DNA from: Deltaproteobacteria bacterium RIFCSPHIGHO2_12_FULL_43_9
GTDB lineage: Bacteria; Bdellovibrionota; O2-12-FULL-43-9
NCBI GenBank assembly: GCA_001798265.1
Contig: MGRR01000052.1
Coordinates: 6,109-15,612, forward strand
Direction of reading: 5' to 3'
Length of the DNA stretch: 9,504 nucleotides
Shown here: piece by piece, positions 1 through 6,221 of the stretch
Layout of the letters: every line of letters starts with the position of its first letter
Position numbering within the stretch: position 1 is the stretch's first letter
Program-made: the position numbers and the translations under genes
Notes under the pieces: model-generated
Database searches by the model: none
What the model saw: only the letters and a program-made list of their open reading frames with translations
Told to the model about the DNA's origin: nothing

Positions 1-159
1 GTTGTCATGTTGCGCTCCCAATATTTAACTGTCAAAAAAAACAGAAATCGCATCCTGCTCAAAACATAGCATAGGAAAAATATTAAGGTTTGGGAAGAGA
101 ATAGTTGGAGAGATCTTTATTTTATTTTTTTATAAGTGATTAAAAAAGAAACAATGCTG
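1..159. other. AT-rich intergenic stretch, no gene seen
   Basis: This AT-rich sequence has no convincing reading frame with a ribosome binding site on either strand. It contains A and T runs (about 37-44 and 117-131) but no hairpin with an adjacent U tract that I would call a terminator. It separates the repeat block at 160-283 from whatever lies to the left of the window. Confidence 0.5.
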
Positions 160-283
160 TCATCGCTGTCATCATTGCGAGTGTATTTATCGCGAGTGTA
201 TTCGTCATTGCGGGCGTATTTGTCATTGCGAGCGAAGCGAAGCAATCTCGTTGGAGGGATTGCTTCGCTTCGCTCGCAATGAC
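160..283. repeat. Palindromic GTCATTGCGAG repeat block with a tandem left flank
   Basis: Positions 222-247 and 258-283 form a perfect 26-bp inverted repeat around a 10-base loop (248-257). The arms begin and end with GTCATTGCGAG. To the left (about 172-234) the first half of the same unit is repeated in tandem with a period near 18 bases: CATTGCGAG or CATTGCGGG followed by a GTATTTGT-like spacer. One copy is shortened to 15 bases. This is the widespread intergenic repeat whose translation reads CERSEAI/RFARND. The hairpin lies 30 bases past the stop codon of the porin gene and may end or stabilise that transcript. The tandem flank suggests replication slippage at the element's edge. Confidence 0.85.
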
Positions 284-313
284 GTGGAAGCTCGCATGCC
301 CGACGACCAATGC

Positions 314-1456
314 TCAAAAGGAAAATTGCATTCCAAATACTACTCCGTGGAACCCTAGATCACCCTTCTCGTGGATGAACTTGCCGTCGTCTGTGGTATC
401 CCCCATAAATCTCATGATCTGATTCTGGGAAAACCAAAGTTCATCTTCATATGTAACATAGATGTCGAATGGATAATCCTCACCAAGGATGTAGGTGGTA
501 TGAAGATTTATGCCCAGTGTTCCCTCCAGTACCCCCTTTGTGGTAGCGAACAGATCTCTGACATGGGCGATTGTATTCGCGTCCCGGCGGGAGAGATAGT
601 GGGTCTTAAATTGCCCCCATAGTATTGATCCGGAGGCCTTAGCGAAGAGTGATAAACCGTACCAGTTGAGGTCCCAGCCGGCGTCGAGTCCACCCCGGAA
701 GCCAATACCACCGAAGTCATTATTCATGATGACGTGGTTATTGAGTGTAGAGGCTACGGCTGTTGAGTTTTGATATTTGGCGTCAAAATCCTGATCGAGA
801 ATGGCACCCTTAAGGCCGCCAAATGGCCTGAGTTTAAACGAGGTTCCCGGTTTAAACGACTTTCCCATCTCCAAATCTACCGCGTTGAACTCCATATGCC
901 ACGTGGCGACCGCGTTAACATCGGCGCCTGTCGCGATTGCCTGATCGGGGTGTGTCCATGTCGGGTATATGGTTCCACCCAAAACGCTGTCTGTGTCATC
1001 ATCCTTGTACCATGTCCATCGTGCCCTTAGATCCCACATATCCGGTGACCAGGTATAGGCGGCACCGACCCTGAATCCACCCTGCCAGTTTGGTCGCAGA
1101 TCCTCGGTGTCGCAGCCGTTGATGATGGTTGAACGGGCTACACCTAGCGGGACGCCGGGGCAGGCGACTGCGTAACCGAGGCCATCCTCTGTTACTGTCC
1201 AGAGTAATGCCTCCCCGAAAACGGAGAAAAAGTCGTAGTCTGTTTCAACTGCGGCTGGTGCTATTACAGTTGGAGGAGGGGGGGGTGGGAGTAGTTCCCT
1301 GGCCTGATATGCTGTAAATGGTTTTGGGGGTGGGGGTGGTTCTGGAATTGAAGCGGGTCGCCTTGGTGCGTAATATGGCTCACGCCCCGGTTCATCCGCG
1401 AAGGCGTATGTTGTAGTCAGGAGAACTAATATGAAAAATAATATTTTTGTTCTCAT
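314..1456 (-). CDS. Lpg1974-family pore-forming outer-membrane protein
   Basis: The product is a 380-residue secreted beta-barrel protein expected in the outer membrane. Residues 1-20 form a Sec signal peptide ending in TYAFA before DEPG. Residues 33-62 are proline-rich with two polyproline runs (about 39-44 and 57-62), probably a periplasmic linker. From about 78 the sequence matches the Legionella major outer-membrane protein family (PF05150). It has GGFRVGAAYTW (126-136), WDLRARWTWY (141-150) and an IDLELG-like VDLEMGKSF (193-201). KLRPFGGLKGAILDQ (208-222) follows. The chain ends in alternating hydrophobic residues and a terminal Phe, the usual signature for barrel assembly. Cys99 and Cys115 could form a loop disulfide. 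I start it at the ATG at 1456 because GGAGG lies five bases upstream and the signal peptide begins there; a longer in-frame start at 1528 would bury the signal. Its ATG overlaps the upstream stop as ATGA, so translation is probably coupled. Confidence 0.85.
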   Translation of the reverse strand: MRTKILFFILVLLTTTYAFADEPGREPYYAPRRPASIPEPPPPPKPFTAYQARELLPPPPPPTVIAPAAVETDYDFFSVFGEALLWTVTEDGLGYAVACPGVPLGVARSTIINGCDTEDLRPNWQGGFRVGAAYTWSPDMWDLRARWTWYKDDDTDSVLGGTIYPTWTHPDQAIATGADVNAVATWHMEFNAVDLEMGKSFKPGTSFKLRPFGGLKGAILDQDFDAKYQNSTAVASTLNNHVIMNNDFGGIGFRGGLDAGWDLNWYGLSLFAKASGSILWGQFKTHYLSRRDANTIAHVRDLFATTKGVLEGTLGINLHTTYILGEDYPFDIYVTYEDELWFSQNQIMRFMGDTTDDGKFIHEKGDLGFHGVVFGMQFSF

Positions 1457-1896
1457 TGTTTTTCCTCCTCGCTTGATAATGCTCGATTTGTTTCTGCTGG
1501 ATTGAGACTTAATGCCAGGATTCTCCAATCACCTTTTTCCTTAATCACGTGCATTGTAATTGGCGTAATTGATCCATCTATACCTTTTATATCCCCTGAT
1601 ATCGTCGTTATATTGCTTTCAGCGGTATGCCCGGAAAAATTGATTTCTGATTTTGATGTAAGGACAGGATAGAGGGTTAAAAAATCCCTGAATGTCTCTT
1701 TTGTGACCGTTGCCCTGAATTGTGCTGATGTCATGCTATATGCCGCCTCCAACTTCCTTTTGGAGAGATCTTCCAGGAACCTTCTCGCGACCTTTGATGG
1801 TCGGGTTATGGAGGAGAGAGACAAAGCTATTGATATGGCAATTAAGGCTATGGCCCCGGTCGATATGAAAAATACTGTCTTGGCTCGTTTGTTCAT
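1453..1896 (-). CDS. Small membrane-anchored NTF2-like protein, function unknown
   Basis: The product has 147 residues. A positively charged start (MNKRAK) is followed by one hydrophobic segment (about 8-29) that is either an uncleaved anchor or a signal peptide without a clear cleavage site. The rest resembles the small cone-shaped NTF2-like folds of the DUF4864/DUF4878/DUF3887 type. It has a helix with ARRFLEDLSKRKLEAAYSM (37-55), then FRDFL (69-73), then beta strands ending in GDWRILALSLN (122-132). These families have no agreed enzymatic role and are often exported lipid- or peptide-binding modules. It is the first gene of a two-gene operon with the porin, and its TGA overlaps the porin ATG. 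The start lies only about 20 bases from the repeat block at 1915-2044, so its promoter must lie in or beyond that block. A weak AGAGG sits directly before the ATG. The family assignment is tentative. Confidence 0.75.
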   Translation of the reverse strand: MNKRAKTVFFISTGAIALIAISIALSLSSITRPSKVARRFLEDLSKRKLEAAYSMTSAQFRATVTKETFRDFLTLYPVLTSKSEINFSGHTAESNITTISGDIKGIDGSITPITMHVIKEKGDWRILALSLNPAETNRALSSEEEKQ

Positions 1897-1914
1897 TTCC
1901 TCTTACTCCAGACG

Positions 1915-2044
1915 GAATGTCATCCCGGCAATTCGTCATCCCCACACTTTGTCATCCCCGTGAAAACGGGGATCCAGATTCCCGTGGAGATCCCCACGCG
2001 CTTCGCGCTGGGGATGACGTACGTCACTTTCGTCGGAATGACGT
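1915..2044. repeat. Palindromic GTCATCCCC repeat block in a divergent intergenic region
   Basis: This is a composite of inverted GTCATCCC/GGGATGAC units. It includes a six-pair hairpin with a GAAA tetraloop (1956-1971). It also includes a CCCC/GGGG stem enclosing CGCG and CTT (1991-2013). A 12-bp perfect palindrome TGACGTACGTCA (2015-2026) marks the junction of two units. It belongs to the second common repeat type in such genomes and differs from the GTCATTGCGAG block at 160-283. It occupies most of the space between the leftward operon beginning at 1896 and the rightward gene beginning at 2151. It could act as a terminator or RNA-processing site, or be a passive insertion. Confidence 0.8.
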
Positions 2045-2150
2045 ATTAACAATTCTTCATATTCATATCGGGGAAGATTAGAGAAACTTTAGATTTTTTA
2101 TAAAGATTCACTCATCCAATCCTCCTTCGGGGCGATAGGAGGGATAAGGG

Positions 2151-3602
2151 GTGATAATGGCTTATAAAGCCAAATGGCTATCCTTGATCTTTATCACAAC
2201 GCTTTTACTCTCATCCGGCACATCTTCCTCTATTGATGCAGAGGATCGGGTGGAGATAATACCTCATGATGTTGCCTGCGCTTATAGAGGGGAGGATTTT
2301 TACAGTTTTCTGCTCGATAAAATTGCGGAGAGGGTAGAGGAGGATGGGGTAAATCAGGAAAATTTAGATGCCCTAAAAGCAAGGATAATCACTTCTTCTA
2401 TCATGAGTGGCAATCCATCATGGAGTGAACTGGCAGATTCAATAATCCATACATATCAAATAAAGTCTGATACTTCTAAGGCGATTATTGAAAGGGCCCT
2501 TCCCCAGATCTTTAACATGAATCAGGCATCGGGGAGGGTAAAAGGTGGGCTAGAGGATGAGATGAGGGGTAAGGATCGGCTTGGGGTCAAGCTTGCGAAG
2601 CTTCTCCTTCTAAAAATGGTGATGGATGGCAAGGTTCACAAGATTGATGTGTGTGGGACGGAATCCCAAGTGGTGGCGTTTGATGAGGGGCCTCTATTAC
2701 TTAATCTAAATGATTTCAGGGTTGGTTATCACGGGCTCTGGCTAGCTGATCTCTATGGTTGGTTCAAAAACAGATATCCGAATCTGGATCAGAAACTCTT
2801 TGATGAAGCGCGTGGGTGGAAAGCCCCGATGCCAGTCTTTATCGAGGGGGCTACCGGCGATAAACCGGCGGATGGGGGGAGAAAAAGGGATATATATTTT
2901 TCGGCCAACGTGGAGCGTCTTGGAAGGATCACATCGGAGTTTAAAAGGAAACCTATTAAATGGTTTGAGATCGACTGGAGTAAATCGGACGTTGATGTTG
3001 ATGGGAAGGTTTCACACCCCTCCATTATAGAGGAGCATAAAAACTTCTCTGCCCAGTTTATGGGTGCAGTGGAGTTGGTTCATCTGATGGAAATAGCGCA
3101 TGAGAGGGGGGATCGGTTGGAGGTAATGGCTTTTAGCGCGGGGACAAATGTCATTGTTATGGCCGCTGAGATTTACAAGGGGCTTGGAAAAAAGGGGACA
3201 CCGTTTAAGGGTGTTATTCTTGTCCAGGGTTCAATTGGTTATGGAAGGGATTTGAGCCCATTAACAGGGCTTACCTCAGCAAAAGGGAGGATAGTTGTAA
3301 CAAGAAACAGGGAGGACTCTTTCTATTTAAGCGCAGGCACAAGATCGATTGGTTACGCGGGTGGGATGGAGCTTTTTGGGAAGGGGGATTCAATCGGTTA
3401 TTTTGGGGTGGGGGTGGGTGGTGGAGATGGAAGGATAGAGGTTTGGGATATCTATCAGCAGCCGGAGATTACGAAGGGGAGAAAGCCGCTTCTAAACTCA
3501 GAATTCAGGGGCTCAAAGGTTACCGAAAGTGCCGAGGGGGAGCATTGGCACTGGTTTGCCCCGCACAACTTTAGAAGACTTATTAAGTTGTTCTTTTTTT
3601 AA
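2151..3602 (+). CDS. Exported alpha/beta-hydrolase-like protein
   Basis: The product has 483 residues with an N-terminal Sec signal (hydrophobic 8-21, small residues to about 30, likely cleavage near SIDA/ED). Residues 40-180 are mainly helical and unrecognised. The second half has the order expected of an alpha/beta hydrolase. A strand leads to a nucleophile elbow AFSAG (327-331, Ser329) and a helix, then strand GVILVQGS (354-361). A further strand IVVTRNREDSF (381-391) offers Asp389, and HWHWFAPH (465-472) offers the histidine. The elbow has Ala in place of the first Gly of GxSxG, which some lipase and serine-hydrolase families allow. A substrate cannot be named. AGGAGGG (2137-2143) is seven bases before a GTG at 2151; an ATG at 2157 is the alternative start and would not change the protein materially. 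The next gene follows after 72 bases on the same strand, so the two may be co-transcribed. Confidence 0.75.
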   Translation: MIMAYKAKWLSLIFITTLLLSSGTSSSIDAEDRVEIIPHDVACAYRGEDFYSFLLDKIAERVEEDGVNQENLDALKARIITSSIMSGNPSWSELADSIIHTYQIKSDTSKAIIERALPQIFNMNQASGRVKGGLEDEMRGKDRLGVKLAKLLLLKMVMDGKVHKIDVCGTESQVVAFDEGPLLLNLNDFRVGYHGLWLADLYGWFKNRYPNLDQKLFDEARGWKAPMPVFIEGATGDKPADGGRKRDIYFSANVERLGRITSEFKRKPIKWFEIDWSKSDVDVDGKVSHPSIIEEHKNFSAQFMGAVELVHLMEIAHERGDRLEVMAFSAGTNVIVMAAEIYKGLGKKGTPFKGVILVQGSIGYGRDLSPLTGLTSAKGRIVVTRNREDSFYLSAGTRSIGYAGGMELFGKGDSIGYFGVGVGGGDGRIEVWDIYQQPEITKGRKPLLNSEFRGSKVTESAEGEHWHWFAPHNFRRLIKLFFF

Positions 3603-3674
3603 GACGTTTTCTTAAGGCATTTCTCACAATAATGGGCAAAAACTCCGATAAATAGAGGGAATAGGAAAGGTTTT

Positions 3675-4382
3675 ATGAGCAAGATATCTCAGGAGTTTTT
3701 GGATAAATTAGAGCTTAGCACGTCTGGTGCTGCGCAGAAGCAGCTGATCGATGAATTTTCCCATGAAACAAGGGGCTATTTGACCGTTGTAGGGGGGTTG
3801 CTTGAGGTTTTGGATGAGGCGACGGAAATAAAAGGGGATGAAGAGCAGAAGGGGTTAATTAAAAAAGCCAGGACCCATCTGGAAAAATTTGCAAACTATC
3901 TTAATAAATTTGTGGAGGTGATGAGGGATGAGAGGAGCCTATACCGGGCCTGTGATGCGCAGGAAAGAAGTGGACCGGGGGTTAGAAAAAATGGGGAGAA
4001 ACCGTTGAAGGAGCTGATGGTAGAGGTGACAGAGGTTTTTGGAGGGGTGCTCTTCGAGAATAAATTGACGGTAGATATCCATCTTGTTCCCGACCTGAAG
4101 ATTCCGGAAGGAAAGGGGGATAGGCTAAAGCTTCTGATAGTCTCCCTGGTGAGTCATCTGGCAAAGGTTGTCGAGGATTGTCACCTGATAATCTTCGGGA
4201 GCCGAAAAGAGGAAAAGCTAAACCTGATTTTTGAGATATATGTTACCGAGGCTACAAGGGATCTTAGAAAGATTGTCGAGTGTGGGTGTAATGACATTAA
4301 GAGAATAGTTGAAGAGATCGACGGGAAGAGTGTGGTATTACAAATTACAGAGCATCAGGTTAATGTGAGATTGGAAGTTTAA
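3675..4382 (+). CDS. Stand-alone degenerate histidine kinase (ChpT/Spo0B-like layout)
   Basis: The product has 235 residues, with no signal peptide or membrane segment, so it is probably cytoplasmic. Residues 24-50 match a HisKA H-box: FSHETRGYLTVVGG keeps the phosphoacceptor position as His30. Residues 57-83 form the second helix of the dimerisation hairpin. Residues about 108-235 align by pattern with a HATPase_c domain but lack what is needed for ATP. The N-box region GDRLKLLIVSLVSHLAKVV (148-166) has Ser and His where the two Asn residues belong. The DxGxG (G1) position reads EIYVTEATRDL (187-197), and there is no G2 glycine loop or ATP lid. The C-terminal GCNDIKRIVEEIDG (204-217) keeps the last helix and strand. 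That architecture and length resemble the phosphotransferases ChpT and Spo0B. A phosphotransfer or scaffold role is an inference. AGGAAAGG precedes the ATG. The stop is 14 bases before the first dif-like site. Confidence 0.75.
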   Translation: MSKISQEFLDKLELSTSGAAQKQLIDEFSHETRGYLTVVGGLLEVLDEATEIKGDEEQKGLIKKARTHLEKFANYLNKFVEVMRDERSLYRACDAQERSGPGVRKNGEKPLKELMVEVTEVFGGVLFENKLTVDIHLVPDLKIPEGKGDRLKLLIVSLVSHLAKVVEDCHLIIFGSRKEEKLNLIFEIYVTEATRDLRKIVECGCNDIKRIVEEIDGKSVVLQITEHQVNVRLEV

Positions 4383-4396
4383 GCGGTAGTAGTAGG

Positions 4397-4424
4397 GGTT
4401 CGTTAAATAAATATTATGTAAAGT
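4397..4424 (+). repeat. dif-like Xer site A
   Basis: The left arm is GGTTCGTTAAA, the centre TAAATA and the right arm TTATGTAAAGT. By hand alignment it shares 20 of 28 positions with E. coli dif and 21 of 28 with B. subtilis dif as I recall those sequences. Its left arm looks more like the proteobacterial XerC arm (GGTNCG) than those of the other copies, so it may be the ancestral chromosomal site. It starts 14 bases after the stop codon at 4382. Confidence 0.55.
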
Positions 4425-4489
4425 AAAACACACCATTAGTCATTGTTTAAATAACTTCACTGAAAAATCATCGAACATCTTTGAGAAGA

Positions 4490-4532
4490 GGGGAGGAACA
4501 AATTTCCTCCGTCCCCCCGGGGTCGGAGGAAA
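4490..4532. repeat. Mutually exclusive hairpins between dif-like sites A and B
   Basis: Positions 4503-4532 form a long hairpin: TTTCCTCCG pairs with CGGAGGAAA, then a T-T mismatch, then CCCC pairs with GGGG around a two-base loop. The left strand of that stem can instead pair with an upstream GGAGGAA (4492-4498). Only one of the two structures can exist at a time. No U tract follows, so it is not a classic terminator. It precedes the gene at 4620 by about 90 bases and could be a leader structure or a DNA cruciform near the recombination sites. Confidence 0.45.
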
Positions 4533-4579
4533 AGGGACAGAGCAATTCCTAATAGTAGTAACACTTCCCCGTATGGTGG

Positions 4580-4607
4580 AAGTCTAAAAATATATATTAT
4601 GTAAAAC
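4580..4607 (+). repeat. dif-like Xer site B
   Basis: The left arm is AAGTCTAAAAA, the centre TATATA and the right arm TTATGTAAAAC. The centre and right arm are identical to site C on the opposite strand. About 21 of 28 positions match B. subtilis dif. It lies 12 bases before the ATG at 4620, so recombination here would change the upstream region of that gene. Confidence 0.65.
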
Positions 4608-4619
4608 AACGGATACAAA

Positions 4620-5165
4620 ATGAAAAAGGTACTTATATATATTAGTTTGATTTTTCTCCTTCCAACCCCATTGCTACTCAAGGCCTTTGCGCAGGATGAA
4701 ACCGGGGGTGAGCAGCTGCAGGGGGGGGATTATAGGGGAACTGTCGACTATCCCCATGTAACAAGCCCACAGGAGACAGACATGAACGCGGTTATTCAGC
4801 AACAGCAAAAGGTTATGCAACAGGCTATTGAGACGCAAAACGAGATGATGAAAAAGTTGCAAGAGGTGGAGCAGGGGGGAGGGGCTACCCCTCCTCCGGG
4901 AACTCTACCACCAATACCACCGGAAGGAGAGGTTGTAGAAGCCGTAAAACCTGAGGTTGTATTACCACCATCGGCTGCTATTAGTGAATCAGATTTCAAA
5001 TGCAGGCACGTAACTATAACAATGCCTGAAAATAGCAATTGCGGGTATCTGATAACAACAAGCGTGGACGGGAAGAGTGCAAAAATACTTATGCTTGAGT
5101 CTTCAGAGATACGAAGAGGTCAATGTCTACTCGATATCGATTGTGAAAGGCCAACTAATCCTTAA
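4620..5165 (+). CDS. Exported coiled-coil protein with four-cysteine tail, unknown function
   Basis: The product has 181 residues. Residues 1-24 are a Sec signal peptide ending KAFA before QDET. Residues 55-85 are a Gln/Glu/Met-rich amphipathic helix (QQQQKVMQQAIETQNEMMKK), likely a short coiled coil. Residues 87-120 are a Gly- and Pro-rich linker. The C-terminal part (124-181) has four cysteines at 128, 141, 169 and 175, spaced as for two disulfides in a small periplasmic domain. I recognise no family. The ribosome binding site is weak (GGA about seven bases upstream). Site B lies immediately upstream, so its promoter is either within the A-B interval or outside the module. The stop is two bases from the stop of the convergent gene at 5168, leaving no room for a terminator. 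The signal peptide makes a real gene likely. Confidence 0.8.
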   Translation: MKKVLIYISLIFLLPTPLLLKAFAQDETGGEQLQGGDYRGTVDYPHVTSPQETDMNAVIQQQQKVMQQAIETQNEMMKKLQEVEQGGGATPPPGTLPPIPPEGEVVEAVKPEVVLPPSAAISESDFKCRHVTITMPENSNCGYLITTSVDGKSAKILMLESSEIRRGQCLLDIDCERPTNP

Positions 5166-5167
5166 TG

Positions 5168-5698
5168 TCATTGCTTCAAGACAACAACTTTAGGTTTATT
5201 CCAGACCTCAAATCCTTCGACTAATTTTACAGCCAGAAAACCGACAAATCCCGCAACCATCGTTAGAGAGGCGATGTTGCTTGTGGGCTGTGGTTGACTC
5301 GGTACAGCCTCGTTTAATGTCATAAATGATCCGACAGCCTTTCCGAAAGAACTAATAGATGTGTCCCCAAAATATGAAGAGACACCATAGCCAAATGCAA
5401 CAAGCGCTGCCATCTCAGCGGCGGTATAGATCCAACCCCTGTTCTTATATTCCCCTGCCATAAGATGCCCCAATCCGAACCCTAATCCTATACCGACAAC
5501 CTTTGTCTCCTGATCCCAAAAAGCCCTTTTAACCCTTTTCATCTTTGCGGCATCAATATCATAAAGAGGGTCTAAATTATTCTCCGCGCTATTCTGAATG
5601 GAATCTTCTTCAACATTAACAAGCATCTTTTCAGCAAGAGAGGTGGATGTGGGGCCTAAAGTAAATAAAATAAAGAATGCGAAGATTTTGTTTTTCAT
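5168..5698 (-). CDS. Exported small membrane protein, unknown function
   Basis: The product has 176 residues, preceded by a good AAGGAG seven bases before the ATG. Residues 1-22 form a signal peptide (STSLA before EKML). Residues 58-112 contain KRAFWDQETKVVGIGLGFG (58-76) and then GHLMAGEYKNRGWIYTAAE (77-95). This Gly-rich pattern recalls small membrane proteins of the DUF5683 type, where PGxGHxYxGE and KGW precede a helix. A second hydrophobic segment lies at about 142-160 and ends in EGFEVWNKP. The family link is by pattern only and is weak. It runs opposite to the genes on either side and ends two bases from its convergent neighbour. Its upstream region holds a 22-bp motif (5756-5777) also found upstream of the lipoprotein gene at 6386-7111. 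Confidence 0.8.
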   Translation of the reverse strand: MKNKIFAFFILFTLGPTSTSLAEKMLVNVEEDSIQNSAENNLDPLYDIDAAKMKRVKRAFWDQETKVVGIGLGFGLGHLMAGEYKNRGWIYTAAEMAALVAFGYGVSSYFGDTSISSFGKAVGSFMTLNEAVPSQPQPTSNIASLTMVAGFVGFLAVKLVEGFEVWNKPKVVVLKQ

Positions 5699-5755
5699 TG
5701 TTTTCTCCTTGGGATTCCGGCGATTCTAGGTCAAGAAAGAAAAATAGTAAAATTG

Positions 5756-5777
5756 CCGAGCAGACTATTTTTTACGC
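5756..5777 (-). promoter_or_regulatory. Shared 22-bp motif upstream of the 5168-5698 gene
   Basis: The + strand core GACTATTTTTT is flanked by CCGAGCA on the left and ACGC on the right. A second copy at 7255-7276 agrees at 18 of 22 positions. Both precede leftward genes of the island (57 bases before the ATG here). It could be an operator or a remnant of a shared repeat. Confidence 0.35.
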
Positions 5778-5862
5778 AATAATTACTATAAAAATGTAAA
5801 AAACCCTGTTCCCAAACCTAATGAAGAGGGGTAGACTACTCTCGAAACAACGTTGTTTTATC

Positions 5863-5868
5863 TATAAT
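5863..5868 (+). promoter_or_regulatory. Candidate -10 element for the 75-residue protein gene
   Basis: A perfect TATAAT lies 23 bases before the ATG at 5892 and just ahead of the ribosome binding site. No good -35 hexamer is visible 16-18 bases upstream, so the promoter would be activated or use an unusual sigma factor, or the match may be chance. Confidence 0.35.
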
Positions 5869-5891
5869 TTTCATCTAGGAGGAGTTTAAAT

Positions 5892-6119
5892 ATGGAAGCA
5901 CCGATGGGCAAAAAGAAAAAAACTGGCCCACTTATAATTTTTTTGATTGTACTGGCCATACTAGTTTGGGCTTATTTCTATTTCTTTAAGGGCAAAGAGG
6001 CTGTGGTTGAAGAAACCATCATCGAAGAGGAAGTTGTTCCAGAGGCAGCCGAACCGGCACCAATGCCAGAGGAACAGGCTCCAACGGAGGGAGAACAGCC
6101 AGCTCCAACAACGGAATAA
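5892..6119 (+). CDS. Small single-pass membrane protein with acidic Pro-rich tail
   Basis: The product has 75 residues. A basic start (KKKK at 7-10) leads into one transmembrane helix (about 13-32, with WAYFYFF), then KGK. The remainder is an acidic Glu/Pro/Ala-rich tail (EETIIEEEVVPEAAEPAP), probably disordered. By the positive-inside rule the basic N terminus is cytoplasmic and the acidic tail faces the periplasm. AGGAGGAG (5877-5884) is seven bases before the ATG, an excellent start, and a strong terminator follows at 6222-6259. This makes it a well-defined single-gene unit despite its size. I recognise no family. Similar low-complexity tails occur in many unrelated membrane anchors, so similarity searches may mislead. 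A candidate dif-like half site begins 15 bases past the stop. Confidence 0.75.
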   Translation: MEAPMGKKKKTGPLIIFLIVLAILVWAYFYFFKGKEAVVEETIIEEEVVPEAAEPAPMPEEQAPTEGEQPAPTTE

Positions 6120-6134
6120 TCTAGGCTCTATTCA

Positions 6135-6162
6135 ACGTCTGGGAATGGAGGTTATGTAAACT
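6135..6162 (+). other. Possible fifth dif-like site (E)
   Basis: The left arm is ACGTCTGGGAA and the right arm is TTATGTAAACT. The right arm is identical to the XerD arm of B. subtilis dif, and the left arm agrees with it at 7 of 11 positions and with site B at 7 of 11. The centre (TGGAGG) differs from the TATATA of the other copies, so productive exchange with them would be hindered. It could be a diverged or differently specific site, or chance for the left arm. Confidence 0.35.
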
Positions 6163-6191
6163 TTCCCGGGAAAGCCAAAAACAACCTCCAT
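6145..6191. repeat. Nested inverted repeats after the 75-residue protein gene
   Basis: ATGGAGGTT (6145-6153) pairs with AACCTCCAT (6183-6191). The enclosed loop holds a perfect 14-bp palindrome CTTTCCCGGGAAAG (6161-6174). The left arm overlaps the centre and right arm of candidate site E. It may be a transcript-end structure or a DNA cruciform. Confidence 0.5.
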
Positions 6192-6221
6192 AGCGTCAAC
6201 CCGACGGCATAAAGAATCAAA

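Noticed and set aside
117..317. Leftward 66-codon reading frame reading CERSEAI and RFARND
   Set aside because: It is the translation of the palindromic repeat block, has no ribosome site, and is a well-known spurious annotation.
371..1317. Rightward frames opposite the porin gene
   Set aside because: They are antisense shadows of a gene with a signal peptide and clear family motifs.
2094..2104. TATAAA as a promoter for the hydrolase gene
   Set aside because: The sequence is simply AT-rich and no -35 element lies at a usable distance.
4383..4619. Riboswitch or structured RNA upstream of 4620
   Set aside because: The only strong structure is the GGAGGAA/TTCCTCC hairpin pair; no known riboswitch core is recognisable.
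4457..4681. Leftward 74-codon frame with a hydrophobic stretch
   Set aside because: It is antisense to the signal peptide of the 4620 gene, crosses site B and the hairpins, and has no ribosome site; the hydrophobicity comes from the opposite strand's AT-rich sequence.
5770..5806. TTTTTTAC and GTAAAAAA inverted repeat as a sixth dif-like site
   Set aside because: Neither orientation gives a TTATGT right arm with a matching left arm at the right spacing; it is better seen as an AT-rich hairpin in the upstream region of the 5698 gene.
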